Origin: an uncultured Prevotella sp.
Lineage (GTDB): Bacteria; Bacteroidota; Bacteroidia; Bacteroidales; Bacteroidaceae
Assembly (NCBI GenBank): GCA_934219025.1
Contig: CAKQDG010000011.1
Span: 1-41,416 of the forward strand
Length of the DNA stretch: 41,416 bases
Direction of reading: 5' to 3'
In this document: piece after piece, positions 17,552 to 27,166 of the stretch
Position numbering within the stretch: position 1 is the stretch's first letter
How the letters are laid out: the number at the start of each line of letters is the position of its first letter
Notes under the pieces: model-generated
The model's input: the letters and a program-made list of their open reading frames with translations, nothing else
Database searches by the model: none
What the model was told of the DNA's origin: nothing
Program-made: the position numbers and the translations under genes

Positions 17552-18442
17552 ATGAAAAAGGAAAAAACAAATATCAGAGTTGCGAAAGCACTACTGGCAA
17601 GCATAACACTGCTGCTCTTCTCATCCTGTCTGGCTAACAAACCGCAAAAACCGCTCATCGGCGGAATAAGGGAAAGCGCGGAGCTCCAGGAGGTTACAAC
17701 TCGCAATGAAAACAACAGCGAAGCAACAGGAAGAGAGGTTGCCGGCAAGGGCAATGAAGGATTGGAGATACCGGCGCCGCTGAAGAATTCGGGCGAACTG
17801 ATACTAAAGCGCACAGGCTATGTGGTATCCTACAATACCGAAACGAAATTGCCAAACTGGGTGGCATGGCATCTTACTGCCGAGAGATGCACGGGGAATG
17901 CCAAGCGACAGCAAAAGGAGTTTCACGAAGACGAAGACGTGCCCACACCAAGGGCTACCGACTGGGACTACTACAACTCGCGCTTCGACCGCGGCCACAT
18001 GTGTCCCGCCGGCGACAACAAATGGAGCGAGAGAGCTATGCACGAATCGTTTCTGTTTACCAACATCTGTCCGCAAAACCCTAACCTGAACCGTGGCGAC
18101 TGGAACGAGATGGAGAACCAGTGCCGCAAGTGGGCTAAGGAATACGGAGACGTATACATCGTGTGCGGTCCTATATTATATAAAGGTAAACACAAAACCA
18201 TCGGAAAGAACAAGGTGGTGGTGCCCGAGGCTTTCTTCAAGGTGGTGCTGTGTATGAATGGAATGCCCAAGGCCATAGGCTTTATATACAAAAACGAAGC
18301 CGGCAACCGTCCGAAGGGCGACTATGTGAACTCCGTGGACGAGGTGGAACGCATCACGGGCATCGACTTTTTCCCTTCCCTGCCCGACAAAACTGAGCAA
18401 GAGGTGGAAAAGGAAGCCAATGCCGCCGACTGGGGAATATAA
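17552..18442 (+). CDS. Secreted DNA/RNA non-specific endonuclease lipoprotein
   Basis: This is a Serratia-type beta-beta-alpha-metal nuclease. The N-terminus is a lipoprotein signal with lipobox LFSSC near residue 27, so the protein is probably anchored outside the cytoplasm. A low-complexity linker precedes the nuclease domain, which begins with YVVSYNTETKLPNWVAWHL at about residue 90. The catalytic motif DRGH is at about 146-149 (RFDRGHMCPA). The metal-binding region NICPQNPNLNRGDWNEME follows. The length of 296 residues is normal. The likely role is scavenging of extracellular nucleic acid. The promoter is uncertain; a weaker box, TAATTTCG, lies at 17468-17475. Confidence 0.92.
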   Translation: MKKEKTNIRVAKALLASITLLLFSSCLANKPQKPLIGGIRESAELQEVTTRNENNSEATGREVAGKGNEGLEIPAPLKNSGELILKRTGYVVSYNTETKLPNWVAWHLTAERCTGNAKRQQKEFHEDEDVPTPRATDWDYYNSRFDRGHMCPAGDNKWSERAMHESFLFTNICPQNPNLNRGDWNEMENQCRKWAKEYGDVYIVCGPILYKGKHKTIGKNKVVVPEAFFKVVLCMNGMPKAIGFIYKNEAGNRPKGDYVNSVDEVERITGIDFFPSLPDKTEQEVEKEANAADWGI

Positions 18443-18492
18443 AGGAAAAAGGAATCAGGAAGCCATATAGACTGCAAGCTATAAAATTCAGA

Positions 18493-18679
18493 AATCCGAC
18501 TTTTAGAACACTTTTATCTGCAACCCCGAAAAACAGGGAATTCTGAAAAAGCAATGCTTTTCGGGGAGCAAAGCATTGCTTCTCTCCCAAAAAAGCATTG
18601 CTTTGCCCAGAAAGAAGCATTGCTCTATAAAAAAAACAGTAATTTTTTGAAGCAGAAAAAGCGAAAAAGTGTTCTAAAA
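18493..18679. repeat. MITE-like dispersed repeat, copy 2
   Basis: The first 23 bp are identical to 520-542. The element is bounded by a perfect 15-bp terminal inverted repeat, TTTTAGAACACTTTT (18501-18515) and its complement at 18665-18679. The interior repeats AAGCATTGCTT-type hairpin cores and matches copy 1 closely at 18551-18588. It encodes no convincing protein. The rest of 18443-18912 shows no gene. Confidence 0.75.
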
Positions 18680-18912
18680 TTCTTATTCCCGCCTATTTAC
18701 CTGAATATAAACTACTTACACGAACAATGCGCTTTTCCTGACATTTCATACATTTGAGCCAAATCATCAGCAGAATTTGCAACACCAAATGAAGTGATTT
18801 CAAAACATTCATATTAATTTTGCACTTGTTTCTGGAATCCGCCAGGTGCGAGAAAGTTGTTAAAAGAAACTAATAAACAGAGGACAAGCAACCGAAATTG
18901 GAGGAATATTGC

Positions 18913-18920
18913 TATCTTTG
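18913..18920 (+). promoter_or_regulatory. Putative -7 promoter box for the Nif3/zinc-ribbon pair
   Basis: TATCTTTG fits TAnnTTTG, 66 bp before the GTG start at 18986. Confidence 0.55.
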
Positions 18921-18985
18921 CACATTATTATAATAGGTATGCCACACGGTATGCCGGAATATAAAACAAAGAAAGGCTGAAAAGC

Positions 18986-19771
18986 GTGAAAATAAAAGAA
19001 GTGGTTAGTGCCCTTGAACGTTTCGCGCCCCTGCCCCTACAAGAAGGATTCGACAATGCCGGCTTGCAGGTAGGATTGACAGAGGCGGAAGTATCAGGGG
19101 CATTGTTGTGTCTTGACGTGACCGAAAAGATAGTGGACGAGGCTGTGGAAAAAGGGTGCAATATGATAATATCCCACCACCCGCTGATATTCCGCCCGCT
19201 GAAAAGAATACTCGGCGAGAACGACGTGCAGCGAGCTGTGGCAAAGGCTATTAAAAACGACATCACCATCCTGTCCATGCACACAAACATGGACAACGCA
19301 CAGGGAGGCGTGAACTTCAAGATTGCCGAAAAGATGCAGCTCACCGGAGTGAGGTTCTTCGCAGAAAAAGAGGTGGACGGCATAAAATGCGGCAGCGGCA
19401 CAATAGGAGAACTGAAGGAGCCTATGGCTGCCGACGACTTTGTGGTGATGCTGAAAAAAACATTCGACGTGGAGTGTGTGCAGTGCAACCAGCTCTTGCG
19501 CCGCCCCATCCAAAGGGTGGCAATATGCGGCGGAGCAGGGTCGTTTTTGCTGCCGGAGGCTATAGCCCTGGGAGCCGACGCCTTTGTAACGGGCGAAATG
19601 CACTACCACGAATACTTCGCCCATGAACAGGAAATACAGATAGCCGTAATAGGCCATTATCAGAGCGAACAGTTCACAAAAGAAATATTTAAATCAATAA
19701 TCGAGGAAGAGTGCAAGGGGGTGAGAACAGTTCTCACAGACCAGAACACAAATCCTATAATCTATTTGTAA
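18986..19771 (+). CDS. Nif3-like dinuclear metal centre protein (YbgI / GTP cyclohydrolase I type 2 family)
   Basis: This cytoplasmic, probably hexameric, dinuclear metal protein has no firmly known physiological substrate. The 261 residues begin MKIKEVVSALERFAPLPLQE. They contain the metal-binding ISHHPLIF near residue 60, SMHTNMDNAQGGVN near 95, and the C-terminal GEMHYHE and IGHYQSE motifs. The length matches the short bacterial form without the inserted PII-like domain. The start is GTG; nearby upstream ATGs are out of frame. The zinc-ribbon coiled-coil gene begins 7 bp after the stop, a pairing common in Bacteroidetes. Confidence 0.92.
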   Translation: MKIKEVVSALERFAPLPLQEGFDNAGLQVGLTEAEVSGALLCLDVTEKIVDEAVEKGCNMIISHHPLIFRPLKRILGENDVQRAVAKAIKNDITILSMHTNMDNAQGGVNFKIAEKMQLTGVRFFAEKEVDGIKCGSGTIGELKEPMAADDFVVMLKKTFDVECVQCNQLLRRPIQRVAICGGAGSFLLPEAIALGADAFVTGEMHYHEYFAHEQEIQIAVIGHYQSEQFTKEIFKSIIEEECKGVRTVLTDQNTNPIIYL

Positions 19772-19778
19772 AAAGAAT

Positions 19779-20636
19779 ATGGCAAAAAAAGATCCAACAG
19801 ATTTGTCAGTGGAAGAGAAGCTGAAAACTCTTTACCAGTTGCAGACCACACTGTCGGCAATCGACGAGAAAAGAGCCCTGAGGGGCGAACTCCCGCTTGA
19901 AGTGCAAGACCTGGAAGACGAAATCGCAGGACTTAACACCCGCGTGGAAAAAATCAAAGCTGAAATCGAAGACTTCCAGCAGGCTGTATCACAGAAGAAA
20001 ACTGAAATCACCGAGGCTCAGGCAAGCGTGGAGCGCTACAAGAAGCAGCTCGACGACGTGAAGAACAACCGCGAGTATGACACGCTGACCAAGGAAATCG
20101 AATTTCAGTCGCTCGAAATCGAGCTCTGCAACAAGAAGATACGCGAAGCTGCAACAAAGATTGACGAGCGCCAGCACGACCTGAAGCATGCCGAGGAACT
20201 CATCGACGACCGCAAACAGGCTCTCGAGGAGAAAAAGAACGAACTCGACGAGATTATCGACGAGACGCGCGCCGAAGAGGAAAGACTCAAGGAAAAGGCA
20301 AAAGACCTGGAGGTGAAGATTGAGCCGCGACTGCTCACAAGCTTCAAGCGCATACGCAAAAACGCACGCAACGGACTGGGCATCGTCTACGTGCAGCGTG
20401 ATGCCTGCGGCGGATGCTTCAACAAAATTCCGCCACAGCGCCAGCTCGACATCAAGATGCACAAGAAGATTATCGTTTGCGAATACTGCGGACGCATCAT
20501 GATAGATCCGGAACTTGCCGGCGTAAAGACTGTAGCACCTGCAGAGGAAAAGCCAAAACGCAAGCGCGCAATACGCAAGACACGCACGACAAAGACAGGC
20601 GAACTGAAGGGTGTGCCGGAGGACAAGCTCTCGTAA
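19779..20636 (+). CDS. Coiled-coil C4 zinc-ribbon protein (zf-RING_7 / DUF164 family)
   Basis: A 285-residue cytoplasmic protein. A long, charged coiled coil covers about residues 10-180. It is followed by a C4 zinc ribbon with CGGC at about 210-213 and CEYC at about 236-239. A Lys/Arg-rich tail of about 40 residues ends the protein. Members may bind nucleic acid, but their biochemical role is unsettled. It is the second gene of a two-gene unit with the Nif3-like gene and ends before a clear hairpin. Confidence 0.88.
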   Translation: MAKKDPTDLSVEEKLKTLYQLQTTLSAIDEKRALRGELPLEVQDLEDEIAGLNTRVEKIKAEIEDFQQAVSQKKTEITEAQASVERYKKQLDDVKNNREYDTLTKEIEFQSLEIELCNKKIREAATKIDERQHDLKHAEELIDDRKQALEEKKNELDEIIDETRAEEERLKEKAKDLEVKIEPRLLTSFKRIRKNARNGLGIVYVQRDACGGCFNKIPPQRQLDIKMHKKIIVCEYCGRIMIDPELAGVKTVAPAEEKPKRKRAIRKTRTTKTGELKGVPEDKLS

Positions 20637-20666
20637 GCCACTTTGCCTGAAAACAGACAATAAAGA

Positions 20667-20715
20667 CAAATACCGGGGATATCGGAAATACAGTTCTCCG
20701 TATTTCCGGTATTTG
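20667..20715 (+). terminator. Terminator hairpin after the zinc-ribbon gene
   Basis: The arms CAAATACC/GGTATTTG enclose GGAAATAC/GTATTTCC, with a one-sided bulge. It separates this unit from the sugar transporter. Confidence 0.7.
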
Positions 20716-20768
20716 TTTGCATATAAAATCAAACAACATTTCATTTTTAACATAAATCTTTCTAACTT

Positions 20769-22013
20769 ATGGTTACAACAACTAAGCAAGCGCCAAACTA
20801 TACGTTTGCGCTAATCGTAATGTTCGCCGTACTGTTTCTAATCGGCTTCATCACGACAATGAACAATTCGATGATTGAATTCTGCAAACAGGCATTCAAT
20901 CTGAAAGACTCTCAAGGACAGCTCGTAAACACAGCATTCTATGGGGCATACGCCCTGTCAATCCCCTTCGGACTGATGATGAACAAGATTGGCTACAAGA
21001 AGACTCTGCTTCTCGGACTTGCCATCGTGGGCATAGGCTTCATCATCAACTATTTAGGAATATCATCACTGCTCGGCATGGAGACATCCGTGATTTACTC
21101 CGTGTTCCTCGGCAGCATGTTCATCGTGGCACTCGGAATCGTGATGCTACAGCTCGTGGCAAACCCCTACGTGATGGTGCTCGGTTCACCCGAAAAGGGA
21201 GCCTTCCGCATGACGCTTGCCAACGCACTGAACTCGGCTGCTACAACAGTGGCTCCGGTATTCATCACATACGTGATTATCGCCGGAAAAGCACCTACGC
21301 CGGATGCCGTTCCTACTCCGTATCTCGGACTCGGAATCTTTACGCTCATCCTCTGTGCCATACTGTTCTTCATGAAATTGCCTAACATCAACGAGGCAGA
21401 ACAAGCTGAAGAGGCAAGCGGCGAGCACAAGGAATACAAGAGCAGCGTGTTCCAATATCCACACGTATGGCTCGGCATGCTCGGAATATTCTTCTATATG
21501 GGCATAGAGCTTGGCGTTCCGTCAATGCTACCGGCTTATTTCAAGAGCAACCCGTCGCTGCTCGACTACGGCACGGCAACAGAGTTCCTGTCATATTACT
21601 GGGGCGGAATGATGATAGGCCGCTTTGCTGGAGCCATCATCCTCAACAAGTTCAAGCCACGCCACATCCTCTCGATTTGCCTTATCTGCGGTGCACTTTG
21701 CGTGGCATTGTCGTTCATTCTCAGCGGCATCGCTTCTGTATGGGCAATGCTCGCAGCCGGACTGTTCCACTCCGTGATGTGGCCCCTGGTGTTCAACCTC
21801 GGCCTTCAGGAACTTGGTCCTCACACTAAGGCTGCATCAGGCATCATCAACCTTGGCGTCGTAGGCGGTGCTACTCTTCCGCTCGTCATGGGAGCAATCG
21901 TAGACAATCCTGCATACGGCGTGGGATATGCCATTGCATTGATGTTCCTGTATTATATCTACGTGTTCTGGTTCTGCAACTTCGGCAGTAAAATAGGACT
22001 GAGCAAGAAATAG
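20769..22013 (+). CDS. FucP-like MFS sugar:proton symporter
   Basis: An inner-membrane transporter of 414 residues with about twelve hydrophobic segments. It resembles the L-fucose/glucose-galactose permease family. Characteristic parts are IGFITTMNNSMIEFCKQAF near the N-terminus, the TAFYGAYALSIPFGLMMNKI region, and MLQLVANPYVMVLGSPEKG. A typical second-half block is FYMGIELGVPSMLPAYF. The substrate could be fucose, glucose, galactose or fructose and cannot be fixed here. No sugar-catabolic genes flank it. A terminator follows. It may be a target of the hybrid sugar sensor 4 kb upstream, but that is only proximity. Confidence 0.87.
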   Translation: MVTTTKQAPNYTFALIVMFAVLFLIGFITTMNNSMIEFCKQAFNLKDSQGQLVNTAFYGAYALSIPFGLMMNKIGYKKTLLLGLAIVGIGFIINYLGISSLLGMETSVIYSVFLGSMFIVALGIVMLQLVANPYVMVLGSPEKGAFRMTLANALNSAATTVAPVFITYVIIAGKAPTPDAVPTPYLGLGIFTLILCAILFFMKLPNINEAEQAEEASGEHKEYKSSVFQYPHVWLGMLGIFFYMGIELGVPSMLPAYFKSNPSLLDYGTATEFLSYYWGGMMIGRFAGAIILNKFKPRHILSICLICGALCVALSFILSGIASVWAMLAAGLFHSVMWPLVFNLGLQELGPHTKAASGIINLGVVGGATLPLVMGAIVDNPAYGVGYAIALMFLYYIYVFWFCNFGSKIGLSKK

Positions 22014-22045
22014 AGCAATAAAAAAAATAAACCGGCAATACCCCC

Positions 22046-22087
22046 AAGGAGAATCTGAGATAAAATCAAAGGTTCTCCTTTTTTTTA
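22046..22087 (+). terminator. Rho-independent terminator after the MFS gene
   Basis: AAGGAGAA (22046-22053) pairs with TTCTCCTT (22073-22080), followed by a run of T residues. Confidence 0.8.
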
Positions 22088-22234
22088 TTTTCCAAGCCAT
22101 ACAATTCATGGGCAAAAGCCATTTTCAGTTCCGTTTTAGACCATAAATATGGCATTTTAGTTAAAAATGAATAAATATCCGGGATATACCATATAATAAT
22201 CCCGTTTCTTTAGCATTTCCACAAATTCTTATCT

Positions 22235-22242
22235 TACCTTTG
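22235..22242 (+). promoter_or_regulatory. Putative -7 promoter box for the PAP2 phosphatase gene
   Basis: TACCTTTG matches TAnnTTTG. It overlaps a possible GTG start at 22242, so translation must begin downstream, at the ATG at 22278. Confidence 0.6.
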
Positions 22243-22277
22243 TGGCGATATTTAACAAAAAAGGAGAAAAAAAGAAC

Positions 22278-22925
22278 ATGATAAACACCATAATATATGG
22301 CTTCAACCAAGTGGTATCCGCCGACAAGGAAGCAACGCTGTTTTTGAACTACAACATGGGCACGTATGCCGACAGCATATTCTGGTGTTTGTCGTCAAAA
22401 CTCATCTGGATACCGATAGCAATATTTTTTCTCTACCTCATCGCAGTGAAAAAGAACTACAGCCTGGCAATGAAGATATTTATAGTCATCGGACTGGCAA
22501 TAACCATAACACTGTGCGACCAGATATCCTCATCATTCTTCAAGCCACTCGTGGCACGCTACCGCCCGTCGCACGACATAGAAATAAATGCCATGCTCCA
22601 CTACGTGAACAATTATCACGGCGGCAGATACGGTTTCATGTCGAGCCATGCGGCAAACGCATTCGGCGCCGCACTGCTCGGCTCAAAGATAATAAGAAAA
22701 AAATATTTCACCATCTTCATATTCTCACTCGCCACCCTCGTGGCATACTCCAGAATATATCTGGGCGTGCACTTCCTGGGCGACGTGGTATGCGGGGCCA
22801 TCGTGGGGATTACCGTGGCATACGGCATATACTATCTGCTGAAGCTACTACGAGCATGGCTCAGGAACAAGGCAATACAGCATGCATGGTTCAGAATTCC
22901 GGAAGAAGTAAAAATGGCAGCATAA
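22278..22925 (+). CDS. PAP2-family membrane phosphatase
   Basis: An integral membrane phosphatase of 215 residues, possibly acting on undecaprenyl pyrophosphate, phosphatidic acid or lipid A; the substrate is undetermined. The three PAP2 signature blocks are present: KPLVARYRP, SSHAANAFG (the usual PSGH region, with the proline replaced), and SRIYLGVHFLGDV with catalytic His and Asp. Several hydrophobic helices surround them. The ATG at 22278 follows AAGGAGA. A longer frame from GTG 22242 overlaps the promoter box and is rejected. A perfect terminator ends the gene. Confidence 0.88.
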   Translation: MINTIIYGFNQVVSADKEATLFLNYNMGTYADSIFWCLSSKLIWIPIAIFFLYLIAVKKNYSLAMKIFIVIGLAITITLCDQISSSFFKPLVARYRPSHDIEINAMLHYVNNYHGGRYGFMSSHAANAFGAALLGSKIIRKKYFTIFIFSLATLVAYSRIYLGVHFLGDVVCGAIVGITVAYGIYYLLKLLRAWLRNKAIQHAWFRIPEEVKMAA

Positions 22926-22934
22926 ATATCACAC

Positions 22935-22972
22935 AAGTGGCGCTTGGCATCTGGCAAGCGCCACTTTTTTTT
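22935..22972 (+). terminator. Rho-independent terminator after the PAP2 gene
   Basis: A perfect 12-bp GC-rich stem, AAGTGGCGCTTG/CAAGCGCCACTT, with an 8-nt loop is followed by T residues. It is among the strongest terminators in the window. Confidence 0.92.
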
Positions 22973-23097
22973 ATTTATCCGCGGCTATGCCAACACAAAG
23001 CGCCACTTTACGGCGAAAAGCACTCGCATCACGTGGAAATAGCCGACACAAGAACTTTTTTCAAACCACTTTCTTCGTGTTTTACATATATTTTCAT

Positions 23098-23105
23098 TAA
23101 GTTTG
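23098..23105 (+). promoter_or_regulatory. Putative -7 promoter box for the large fusion gene
   Basis: TAAGTTTG matches TAnnTTTG, 68 bp before the ATG at 23174. It implies that the fusion gene, and perhaps the AmpG-like gene, has its own promoter. Confidence 0.55.
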
Positions 23106-23173
23106 CACAATATATCAATGAAAATAAAAACCGCACGCCGAAACAGCGTGAAACAAAATAAAATTCAAACACT

Positions 23174-26100
23174 ATGATAATAAAGACAGACTGCTTCCTG
23201 CCTTGCACAGACCTTGGCGAAATCGAGTCTACACTCAAACAACTGAAAGAGTGCAGGGCGATAAAGCATATAAACCTGCTCGTGTCTGAAGACTTTGCAA
23301 AAAACAACACTGCACCGGAGGGATGCACGCTCATCGTGGTAGACAACATTCAGTCGTCTACTGCAATATACAGCATCGCAGCCAATCTTGACTGTGAATA
23401 TGCACTCCTTTACACAAAGTCCACGCCACTGACAATCGGACTATATGCAATAAGGCGCATGCTGCGCGTGGCTACCGAAACAAATGCCGAACTGGTATAC
23501 AGCGACCACCACTCCGTGGAAAACGGAAAGACAGTGCCTCATCCTGTAATAGACTACCAGCAGGGAAGTCTGCGCGACGACTTCGACTTCGGAAGCGTGG
23601 TGCTCATAAAAGCGCAAAGCATAAAGGACTACGTTTCGGCATATCCCGACAAAGAATACAAATTTGCCGCACTATACGACCTGCGTCTGTTTCTTAGCCG
23701 CAAAGGAAGCATTTTCCATATCAACGAATACCTGTATACCGAAGAGGAAAGCGACACTCGCACAAGCGGAGAAAAACAGTTTGACTACGTTAATCCACGC
23801 AACCGCGAAGTGCAGGTGGAAATGGAAAAAGCCGTAACAGAACACCTGAAACAAGTGGGGGCATTTATCGACACGTCGAACTATGAAACACCGGATTTCA
23901 ACGAACAGGTATTCGACTGCGAAGCATCTGTGATAATACCCGTGAAAAACAGGGAAAAGACTATCTGCGACGCCGTGGACAGCGCACTGTCGCAAAAAAC
24001 AAAATTCAAGTTCAACGTTATTGTAGTGGACAACCACTCCACCGACAACACAACAAAGCTGCTTCAGGAATATCAGGAAAAAGAATGCGGCAACGGCAAA
24101 AACCGACTGATACACATCATCCCCGAAAGAAACGACCTCGGCATCGGAGGATGCTGGAACGTGGCAGTAAACGACCGCCACTGCGGACGCTTTGCCGTGC
24201 AGCTCGACAGCGACGACCTGTATTCATCGCCCGCCACACTGCAAACCATTGTGGACGAATTCTACAAACAACACGCCGCCATGATTGTGGGTAGCTACAG
24301 AATGTGCGACTTCAACCTGAACACTCTTCCGCCAGGACTTATAAACCATGCAGAATGGACAGACCACAACGGATGCAACAACGCTCTGAGAATCAACGGA
24401 CTCGGAGCACCAAGGGCTTTCTTCACGCCATTGCTGAGGCAACTACAGTTTCCTAACACAAGTTATGGCGAAGACTATGCCATGGCTCTCGCCTTCTGCC
24501 GCAGATACAAAATCGGAAGAATATTCACAGAACTATACCTGTGCCGCCGCTGGGGAGGCAACAGCGATGCCGCACTGAGCATCGACAAGATTAATGCCAA
24601 CAACCTGTATAAAGACCGCCTGCGCACTATTGAACTGTCGGCAAGGCAGATGATAACAAACGGGCAAACGGAATTTATGGACGACAACTCGCTCCACCGC
24701 TTCTTCAACCGGCAGATGGAACAGTGGGAACTGGCACGCAACAACTTCCGCAACCTGTACAACGTGGAACAGCGCACACTGAGCGCTGACGGCAACACTC
24801 TGAGACTGCAGTTCAATCCTGCACGCATCATTTCCACAGGAGCGAAGATAGACAAAAAAAGCATAGCAAAACGCCCGTGCTTCCTGTGCAAGAAAAACAG
24901 ACCGGAAGAACAAATGTCGAAAATCTTCGACAAGGATTTCGAAATTCTCGTAAACCCCTACCCTATTCTGCCCGTACACTTCACCATACCGATGCGCACA
25001 CACCAACCACAGGCTATTATGGGCAACTACGGCGAGATACACCGTATATTGTCAAGCTATCCGGAACTCGTGGTGTTCTACAACGGACCGAAATGCGGAG
25101 CCTCAGCCCCCGACCACTGCCACTTCCAGGCTGTATGCAGCGGATTCCTGCCCATACAGACAGGTTGGCAACGCTATTCAAGAAACATGACCGAGATATA
25201 CCACACCGCCGAAGACGACAGCATATCAGTTATCAACGACTATCCTGCCCCTGCACTGCTGATACGCAGCCACTCGCAGAAGGCAGACGCGGAGCTTTTT
25301 AAAGTGGTATACAGAGCCTTGCCACACAACGCCGGCGACACCGAGCCGATGATGAACCTTGTGTGCTGGAGACAGGAAGACACATTCTTCACCATAGTGT
25401 TTGTCAGAGGGAAACACCGCCCCGACTGCTATCCGCAGCCGGACAACAACTCAACACTCAACACACAACACTCTACCTTCATGATAAGTCCCGGAGCCCT
25501 CGACATGGCGGGACTGATTATCACGCCAAGAAAAGAAGACTTCGACAGGATTACTGCCGAAAAGGCTATAGATATACTGAAAGAGGTGAGCCTGCCGGAA
25601 GAACGCTTTAATGAAGTAATAGAGAAAATAAAAAGCGCAGAAAAAAAACAGTCGGCCATATCTGCAATCTGCCCCAAGCACCATGAGCCAAACGTGCATG
25701 TGGGAATCGTTAGCGGAGAGAAAATAGAATTTTCGCTCAATGGCGAATACTCGGCAAAAGGCGAAACGATAACCGGCAAACAAATGGTGGAATTCTCTGA
25801 AGGCGGAATACTGTGGAACGGTATACAATACCGCGAACTGTGTTTCTCGCCAAAATCAGAAAAGGCATCATTCTCGCTGTTCGACGTAACAATCGGCGTG
25901 AACTTCCACTGGGAGCGCAAAGAAACGCAAACGTTCCTCGGCGAACTGCACCTCGTGGTGGAAGCCGACAAGATTTGTGCCATAAACACCCTTCCGGTTG
26001 AAAAATACCTTGAAAGCGTGATATCAAGCGAGATGAGCGCCGCATCAAGCCTCGAACTGCTCAAAGCGCATGCCGTGATATCACGCTCATGGCTATTGGC

Positions 26101-27007
26101 ACAGATGAAAAAAAGGAAGGAAGTGGCTGAATCGGGCAACAACTTCTTCTCGTTCATTAAAAAAGACGACATGCTCATACGCTGGTATGACAGGGAAGAC
26201 CACACCATTTTCGATGTATGCGCCGATGACCACTGTCAGCGCTACCAAGGAATAACAAAAGAAACATCCCGACACGTTGCCGAAGCCATAAAACTTACAA
26301 AAGGACAAATCCTGATGTACGACAACGACATCTGCGACGCCCGGTTCTCGAAATGCTGCGGAGGAGTGAGCGAGGAATTCCAATACTGCTGGGAAGATAC
26401 AAAAAAGCCATACCTCATTGCCGTGAGAGACACGAAAGACGGCATGGCGCAAAGCGAAGCAGAACTGCCCGACCTCAGCGATGAAGCCACTGCAGACAAA
26501 TGGATAAGAACGAAACCGGAAAGCTTCTGCAACACGCAAGACAGAAAAATTCTGTCGCAAGTGCTAAACGACTACGACCAGGAAACCGCCGACTTCTACC
26601 GATGGCACGTTACCTTGACACAGGAAAAGATAAAACAACTGTTCGAAGAAAAACTGAAGATGAACTTCGGCGACATCATAGACCTCGTTGCCATGGAGCG
26701 AGGCAAAAGTGGAAGAATAAGCAAACTGAAGATTGTAGGAACAGAGCGCACGTTTGTGATTGGCAAAGAACTGGAGATTCGGCGTGCACTGAGCGACACC
26801 CACTTATACAGCAGCGCATTTGTTGTGGACAAAGAAGAAACATCCCCAAATGGAGTGCCGCAAAGGTTCGAACTGACAGGGGCCGGCTGGGGCCATGGCG
26901 TGGGATTATGCCAGATTGGTGCAGCCATGATGGGCGAACAAGGCTACAACTACAGTCAAATCCTGCTCCACTACTACCGCAATGCGGAAATAAAGAAAAT
27001 TTACTGA
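23174..27007 (+). CDS. Glycosyltransferase family 2 / DUF4922 / SpoIID-LytB fusion protein
   Basis: A 1277-residue multidomain protein. Residues 1-230 look like a weak first GT2 domain ([12 protein letters not shown], then [12 protein letters not shown]). A clear GT2 domain starts near 251 ([23 protein letters not shown]) with the DSDD motif near 344. A DUF4922 region of about 560-810 includes CFLCKKNR near 569 and PDHCHFQ near 643, resembling the HxHxQ site of GalT/HIT nucleotide transferases. From about 900 a SpoIID/LytB domain contains [14 protein letters not shown], with the catalytic-type Glu near 953, and ends [13 protein letters not shown]. No signal peptide or membrane helix is apparent, although SpoIID proteins normally act outside the cytoplasm. 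The AmpG-like permease gene follows. It is probably part of cell-wall fragment recycling; the exact reactions are unknown. Confidence 0.85.
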   Translation: MIIKTDCFLPCTDLGEIESTLKQLKECRAIKHINLLVSEDFAKNNTAPEGCTLIVVDNIQSSTAIYSIAANLDCEYALLYTKSTPLTIGLYAIRRMLRVATETNAELVYSDHHSVENGKTVPHPVIDYQQGSLRDDFDFGSVVLIKAQSIKDYVSAYPDKEYKFAALYDLRLFLSRKGSIFHINEYLYTEEESDTRTSGEKQFDYVNPRNREVQVEMEKAVTEHLKQVGAFIDTSNYETPDFNEQVFDCEASVIIPVKNREKTICDAVDSALSQKTKFKFNVIVVDNHSTDNTTKLLQEYQEKECGNGKNRLIHIIPERNDLGIGGCWNVAVNDRHCGRFAVQLDSDDLYSSPATLQTIVDEFYKQHAAMIVGSYRMCDFNLNTLPPGLINHAEWTDHNGCNNALRINGLGAPRAFFTPLLRQLQFPNTSYGEDYAMALAFCRRYKIGRIFTELYLCRRWGGNSDAALSIDKINANNLYKDRLRTIELSARQMITNGQTEFMDDNSLHRFFNRQMEQWELARNNFRNLYNVEQRTLSADGNTLRLQFNPARIISTGAKIDKKSIAKRPCFLCKKNRPEEQMSKIFDKDFEILVNPYPILPVHFTIPMRTHQPQAIMGNYGEIHRILSSYPELVVFYNGPKCGASAPDHCHFQAVCSGFLPIQTGWQRYSRNMTEIYHTAEDDSISVINDYPAPALLIRSHSQKADAELFKVVYRALPHNAGDTEPMMNLVCWRQEDTFFTIVFVRGKHRPDCYPQPDNNSTLNTQHSTFMISPGALDMAGLIITPRKEDFDRITAEKAIDILKEVSLPEERFNEVIEKIKSAEKKQSAISAICPKHHEPNVHVGIVSGEKIEFSLNGEYSAKGETITGKQMVEFSEGGILWNGIQYRELCFSPKSEKASFSLFDVTIGVNFHWERKETQTFLGELHLVVEADKICAINTLPVEKYLESVISSEMSAASSLELLKAHAVISRSWLLAQMKKRKEVAESGNNFFSFIKKDDMLIRWYDREDHTIFDVCADDHCQRYQGITKETSRHVAEAIKLTKGQILMYDNDICDARFSKCCGGVSEEFQYCWEDTKKPYLIAVRDTKDGMAQSEAELPDLSDEATADKWIRTKPESFCNTQDRKILSQVLNDYDQETADFYRWHVTLTQEKIKQLFEEKLKMNFGDIIDLVAMERGKSGRISKLKIVGTERTFVIGKELEIRRALSDTHLYSSAFVVDKEETSPNGVPQRFELTGAGWGHGVGLCQIGAAMMGEQGYNYSQILLHYYRNAEIKKIY

Positions 27008-27041
27008 TTTCAAATCTGACACCACATACTTCTCGGACACC

Positions 27042-27143
27042 TCCGAGTCGTCCGAGATGTCCGAGCCATCCGAGCCGTCCGAGCCGTCCGAGCCGTCCGA
27101 GATGTCCGAGATGTCCGAGCCGTCCGAGCCGTCCGAGATGTCC
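27042..27143 (+). repeat. 9-bp tandem repeat upstream of the AmpG-like gene (TCCGAGCCG units)
   Basis: Eleven uninterrupted 9-bp units of the form TCCGAG plus CCG, ATG, CCA or TCG run through 27042-27140. They fill the gap after the fusion gene and end 23 nt before the ATG at 27167, with an A-rich leader between. The repeat is much more GC-rich than the array before potB, but the period and TCC core are the same. Confidence 0.93.
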
Positions 27144-27166
27144 AATAAAAAAAAGAAAGAAAAAAA

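Noticed and set aside
22242..22277. GTG start giving a longer PAP2 protein
   Set aside because: The GTG overlaps the promoter box; the ATG at 22278 follows a purine-rich site.
26906..27145. Minus-strand Ser-Asp-Gly repeat frame resembling a calcium-binding repeat protein
   Set aside because: It is produced by the same 9-bp repeat array on the opposite strand.
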